From: Rhytidiadelphus loreus | Lineage: Eukaryota > Streptophyta > Bryopsida > Hypnales > Hylocomiaceae | Assembly (NCBI GenBank): GCA_947034895.1 | Contig: OX344764.1 | Span: forward strand, 8,060,001 to 8,124,000 | Direction: 5' to 3' | DNA length: 64,000 bases | Notes under the pieces: model-generated | Told to the model about the DNA's origin: nothing | Databases searched by the model: none | Seen by the model: only the letters and a program-made list of their open reading frames with translations | Made by a program: the position numbers and the translations under genes | Part shown: positions 60,179 to 64,000 of the stretch, one piece after another | Layout of the letters: each line of letters begins with the position of its first letter | Numbering within the stretch: position 1 is the first letter of the stretch

Positions 60179-60832
60179 TTGCGGACAAGGGCGCACATGA
60201 GGGTGGCCACTCAAACCAACACAAGCAAGGAATTTCACAACAAGTATCATCTTTGTGGCACCTTGATGTGGAGGATGCATGCCCAACAACTTATAGCTTC
60301 TACCTATTGGTGTGACTTTAAGTTGGTGTACCTTCTTTTGACTTCAACAAACCCAATAGTTGAGGATATGTGGTCCATGTGTTGGGCGCAAGGTGTTCAA
60401 GAAGCCATTGCGTCTATACCACAACACATTGAGTACTAGATGAACATGTACACCAATTACAATGTGCAATTCTATTTGCATAAATGGTGGCACAAACACA
60501 TATTTTTCATTATGGATAGCTAGCTAAACAATTTATGGATGTTGTTGAAGCATGATAGGATGACTCATGAGAAACCTATGAATTGTCATCAACTAGCGTA
60601 TTACATGGAAGTGGTAGAGAGTTTGATAGCTCCCTAGCTGTATTCGCCATCCACATGCTAGGTGGAATGCCTTCGCCATCCTAGGGCAATCTACTACAAC
60701 AACCTTAGGCCTCGCTTATGGCGTAGGTACATTGTTTGCAAATGCAAGACCCAATTCCAGTGCACCACTTGTGTTAGAGCTCATATGTGTATAGATAAGT
60801 GCTTCATCAAAGTTCATACTCATAAGAAATAG
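60179..60832 (+). pseudogene. piggyBac-like transposase relic, C-terminal half, four internal TAG codons
   Basis: A single frame can be followed from 60179 to TAG at 60830-60832. It has CDFKLVYLLLTSTNPI, then IPQHIEY, then HKWWHKHIFFIMDS (the W-rich segment of piggyBac transposases, with the usual YNKYMGGVD stretch decayed just before it). It ends in a cysteine-rich cross-brace: YIVCKCKTQFQCTTC, then HMCIDKCFIKVHTH, like the C-terminal zinc-binding domain that recognises the element's ends. Internal stops are all TAG: 60437, 60521, 60635 and 60659. The catalytic aspartates of the N-terminal half were not found. No TTAA-flanked termini were located. This copy is dead. Identification is by motif memory and should be searched. 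Confidence 0.68.
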
Positions 60833-62234
60833 GCATTAAAAGTCACCCATCCTTCAAGGACCTTGATAGATTCTTGATGTAGTGAAGGGGCTAAATCAAT
60901 TGATACTTGGGTCATGATGGAGGTGTTGGAGGATGGAGCTTGAACTTGTGGCAATATTGTGTATGTAAGGAGAATCCATTAGTTCTTCACAATGTTGGAG
61001 GACCCCAAAATTTTGGCTTAGGACACATGGGATTAGTTTGAGGAGTGATGCGTAGGCTTAGTGGAGATCAATGCATTGATCATGAGCATGTTTGGGTGTC
61101 ATTGTAGGTTCATTAACATTGCTTCAATGTATAGTGTAGGATCAAAGTCCCTACTGTAAACCTTACTTTTATAAACATAAACTCTTCCATTTTGAATTAT
61201 CACATTATTTCACTTTATACGGGACCTTATGCAACCGATCACATTGTCTAAGAATTCTTGTATTTGGTTCATCATATTTTTGAGGCTATGGAACGCACAT
61301 GAGCAATCCAACTATTATTTGGTTGTTTAGCTAGTTGTACAATGTGTGCAAAAGTTCATTGTTGGTAGACAAATACCTGACTATATTTGGCTTGCTGGGC
61401 CAATGTGTAAGTTCTTTAACTCCCCTTGTTTTTGTTCAAACTTTCATACCAATGTGGGCCTCATGGCTAGAATACGCCATCTTCCATAATTCATCCATTC
61501 TACAAATTGGAAAAACATCAAATACTAACCTCCTAAACACCCTGTCCAAATTTCTATGAAGAATTCCAATTTACTTTGATATAGTCAAGTTTTCAAAGTG
61601 TTACCTCCCCCAAAATTACTAGTTGCAATAATTGTCAACGACACTTTGACCATTATAATATTCTAATCCATATAGTCGAAACTCCCCAAATCGTCCCCGT
61701 TGTCATATACCCTAGTTGTGAGCGAATTTCAGCGGCCAAAGTCTTCTAGATTTCATGTTAGACCTTTTGGTGCCAAATTCTCTAGAACAGGACCATCGTG
61801 GCCTAAATTTGGACAATATGCAGGGGCACTCAAGGGATCAATTGTTTTCATTTGAAACTTCTCCATTAATTTTCTTTTTTTCCAATAACGGACCTACCTA
61901 GGTTTTTTTTCCCAACAAGTCACCTCTTCACTAATGTCATCTTCTCAACCTCAAAATCATCCTATTCATTTCCTTCAATATGATTTTTTCATTAGCCAAT
62001 TTCCTTTACGAACTTAAATTTGCATTGATAGAAATCCTCTAATGTCAAAAAATTAAGGTTATAAAGGTTAGAGTATTTGATAAGGAAGACTTAATGAAAA
62101 TTAATTTTTAAATTACAAATAGTACAAAATACTTCTTACATATACTAGTAGTTTCATATACATTTATTTATTTTCTATTGAAGAAAAAATATTACAAAAT
62201 AGTTGAGATTTTGTTCACCTTTTTCTCTAAATTG
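60833..62234. other. AT-rich flank of the piggyBac relic, no gene seen
   Basis: No coding region is supported. The 74-codon frame at 61335-61559 matches nothing I recognise. Confidence 0.5.
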
Positions 62235-63320
62235 AATACAAGGTTTTCAACATCACATCATGTTTGGATGTTCTTCAAACCAACAAAACTTTCCTATTTA
62301 ACCCTGGTGTGCATCAAAATCTTGAAAAATAAAATTTAAGACGGCTTAGACATCCCATCCAAATGGACAAATAGACCAACCCCTTGACCAACCCCAAATA
62401 ATAAATAAATAAGTAATTTCTTGACTGATGTGAATCTTGATGTATCAAGATGGATTGCAATCAACATTGATGAACATCCCAACGGAAAAAGTCAACATCA
62501 TGTCAAGATAAAAAAAATTGACTAAATATGTATCTAATAAGGATGTACCAATCCTATTCCTATGCAAGTATCTCTAGACATCTAGTAGCTATATCTAATT
62601 CTCTCCAAATAATTCTAATATTATAAATAATATAAAATACTTTTTATATCAATGGTTTTTTGTAGATACAAAAAAAATCTATTGAATAAATTTATTTATT
62701 TTAAATTGAGATTTTGTTCACCCTTTTTATGGGTCCTTGTCATAAGACACTTATGTTCCCTCGATGGGTGAACTTTGACATTGGAGAACTTTGATGTTGG
62801 TTCCAATAGATATATGTTAGAGATCCCCCTAAGCTTTACAAACATTAAAACTCAATTCCTAAGAATAATCCTCATCTATATGTTGTGAGAACAAGATCTT
62901 TGATGTAGACATATAATATTGTTTTTGGAGGAGATTCTTTAGGCCTATATGTCTTGTTTTTCTAAGTTGAACATAGAATCTTCAATGTCATGTCATATAT
63001 ACTTGGGTGTCCATCAAATTGACAAAATGTCAAGATTCAGCTCAAGCGTCTGTCAAGATCTTCAATTTTTTTCATAGCAGCTTGGACTACTCGTCGATGA
63101 AAAAATGTTTAGGAAAAAAATTGGTTGATGTGTATTGTGAAGCATCTTGACGTGTCCCAACCGATGTTGATGGACATCCCCATGGTGAAAGCTAACGTCA
63201 TGTCAGGATAGAAAACCTTGACTAAATATGCATCCAGTAAGGATGTGCCAACCCTATTCCTATGCAAGTATTTCTAGGTATCTGATAGCTACACCTAATT
63301 TACTCCAAATAAGCAATTCA
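62235..63320 (+). repeat. Diverged direct duplication, period about 700-730 bp
   Basis: 62235-62610 and 62965-63310 share ordered blocks: TTGAACATCCC-type motifs, a stretch through CATGTCARGATARAAAA, GACTAAATATG.ATC.A.TAAGGATGT and CCTATTCCTATGCAAGTAT. GAGATTTTGTTCACC also recurs at 62201 and 62706. No termini or coding region are seen. Confidence 0.75.
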
Positions 63321-64000
63321 ACATTGTTCCTATTGTTCAATTGTCAAACCTTTGTCAAATCTTGTACGAAGTCAAAAGCATATTTCAAAATCTCTTCTTA
63401 TGCATTTTTGAACATCATATGATAAACCATGAATTTTTGAAGTGCTAAAAGTAGGTATATCAAAAAGTGTCCTTACACTCTCATGAATAGAACTTTTACA
63501 TTTTAGGCAATAATAAAAAGGGATCAATCTTAGAAAAAAATTACAACTAAAGTGGATGTAGCTACTTTTAGATCTAGGATCACCTTTTGACTGCTAATGA
63601 AATCCAATAAAATCTTTATAATTTTGTAATAAGAACTGGTCACAATCAAACTTTTATTTGGACAATTTTTGGTGTTGTTATTGTAATGACTTTCTCTTAG
63701 CCATTTCATCCCTCATTCCACCATTTTCTCCACCAAAATCCTCCATCATTCTTGTAACACAATATGACATATAAAAACCTATACATGATTTTTTCCCAAA
63801 AACCGGTGAAAAGCAATTCTTTTTGAATCAATGTATATTGAGAACCTATTCATTGAAGATCCCATGATAAGTCCCTTGTGCAAGCCAAGTGACAAGTAAT
63901 TGCAAGAATGACATTTTGATTTTGTTCTACTTTGGCAGTTTTCAACCTTTGGGAGGAGGATAATATAAAATTAGAAAAAACGTTTTTTTTAATAATAAAA
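63321..64000. other. AT-rich end of window, no gene seen
   Basis: No open frame, repeat border or RNA gene is recognised in the last 680 bases. Confidence 0.5.

Noticed and set aside
20976..60661. Frequent in-frame TAG considered as a recoded codon
   Set aside because: TAG ends the ETFB, ATL and MOM1-like genes at the expected places, so it is a normal stop; mutation in dead elements explains it better.

Overview
This is a window of eukaryotic nuclear DNA from a land plant. Genes are sparse, exons are spliced with GT-AG introns (plus one GC-AG), and long AT-rich stretches are full of small terminal-inverted-repeat elements. Five host genes can be read: a MOM1-like silencing factor (3' part only), the beta subunit of electron transfer flavoprotein (ETFB), a plastid J-protein with a ferredoxin domain (DJC76/77/82 type), a PDCD2-type protein and an ATL-type RING-H2 ubiquitin ligase. 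A relic of kinesin-9, a family linked to flagella, points to a lineage with motile sperm (bryophyte, lycophyte or fern). That is inference, and I cannot name the species.

Layout. 1-4955 (+): 3' part of the MOM1-like gene, with a 51-bp coding minisatellite. 4956-17630: gene-free, with several inverted-repeat elements (one nested in another), a palindromic TGACTC-type array and a telobox-like array. 17695-27471: a structure of about 9.8 kb that looks like a non-autonomous CACTA (En/Spm) element. It has similar ends, subterminal GTAGAT repeats in opposite orientation at the two ends, its own six-exon gene with one nonsense codon, a piece of a kinesin-9 gene with introns, a CHMP1-derived pseudogene and nested MITEs. 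29412-31856 (-): ETFB, intact. 33355-34034: small inverted-repeat elements. 35575-38242 (+): a broken hAT-type transposase gene with a BED-like finger. 39558-41763 (-) and 42781-46654 (+): the J-protein/ferredoxin gene and the PDCD2 gene, head to head across about 1.0 kb. 51663-53035 (-): the ATL RING-H2 gene, with a duplicated copy of its 3' end just downstream. 56121-57140: three tandem copies of a unit of about 255 bp, the third split by a MITE. 60179-60832 (+): the C-terminal half of a decayed piggyBac-like transposase. 62235-63320: a diverged duplication.

The five host genes do not form a pathway; they are unrelated housekeeping or regulatory genes. All splice models for ETFB, the J-protein, PDCD2, ATL and the CACTA-internal gene were built by eye with exon phases checked to join in frame. 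The most interesting content is the composite CACTA-like element, the piggyBac relic, an interleaved (pseudoknot-order) inverted repeat downstream of the MOM1-like gene, and a strong excess of TAG among nonsense codons in the decayed transposon genes, which fits C-to-T decay at CAG sites.
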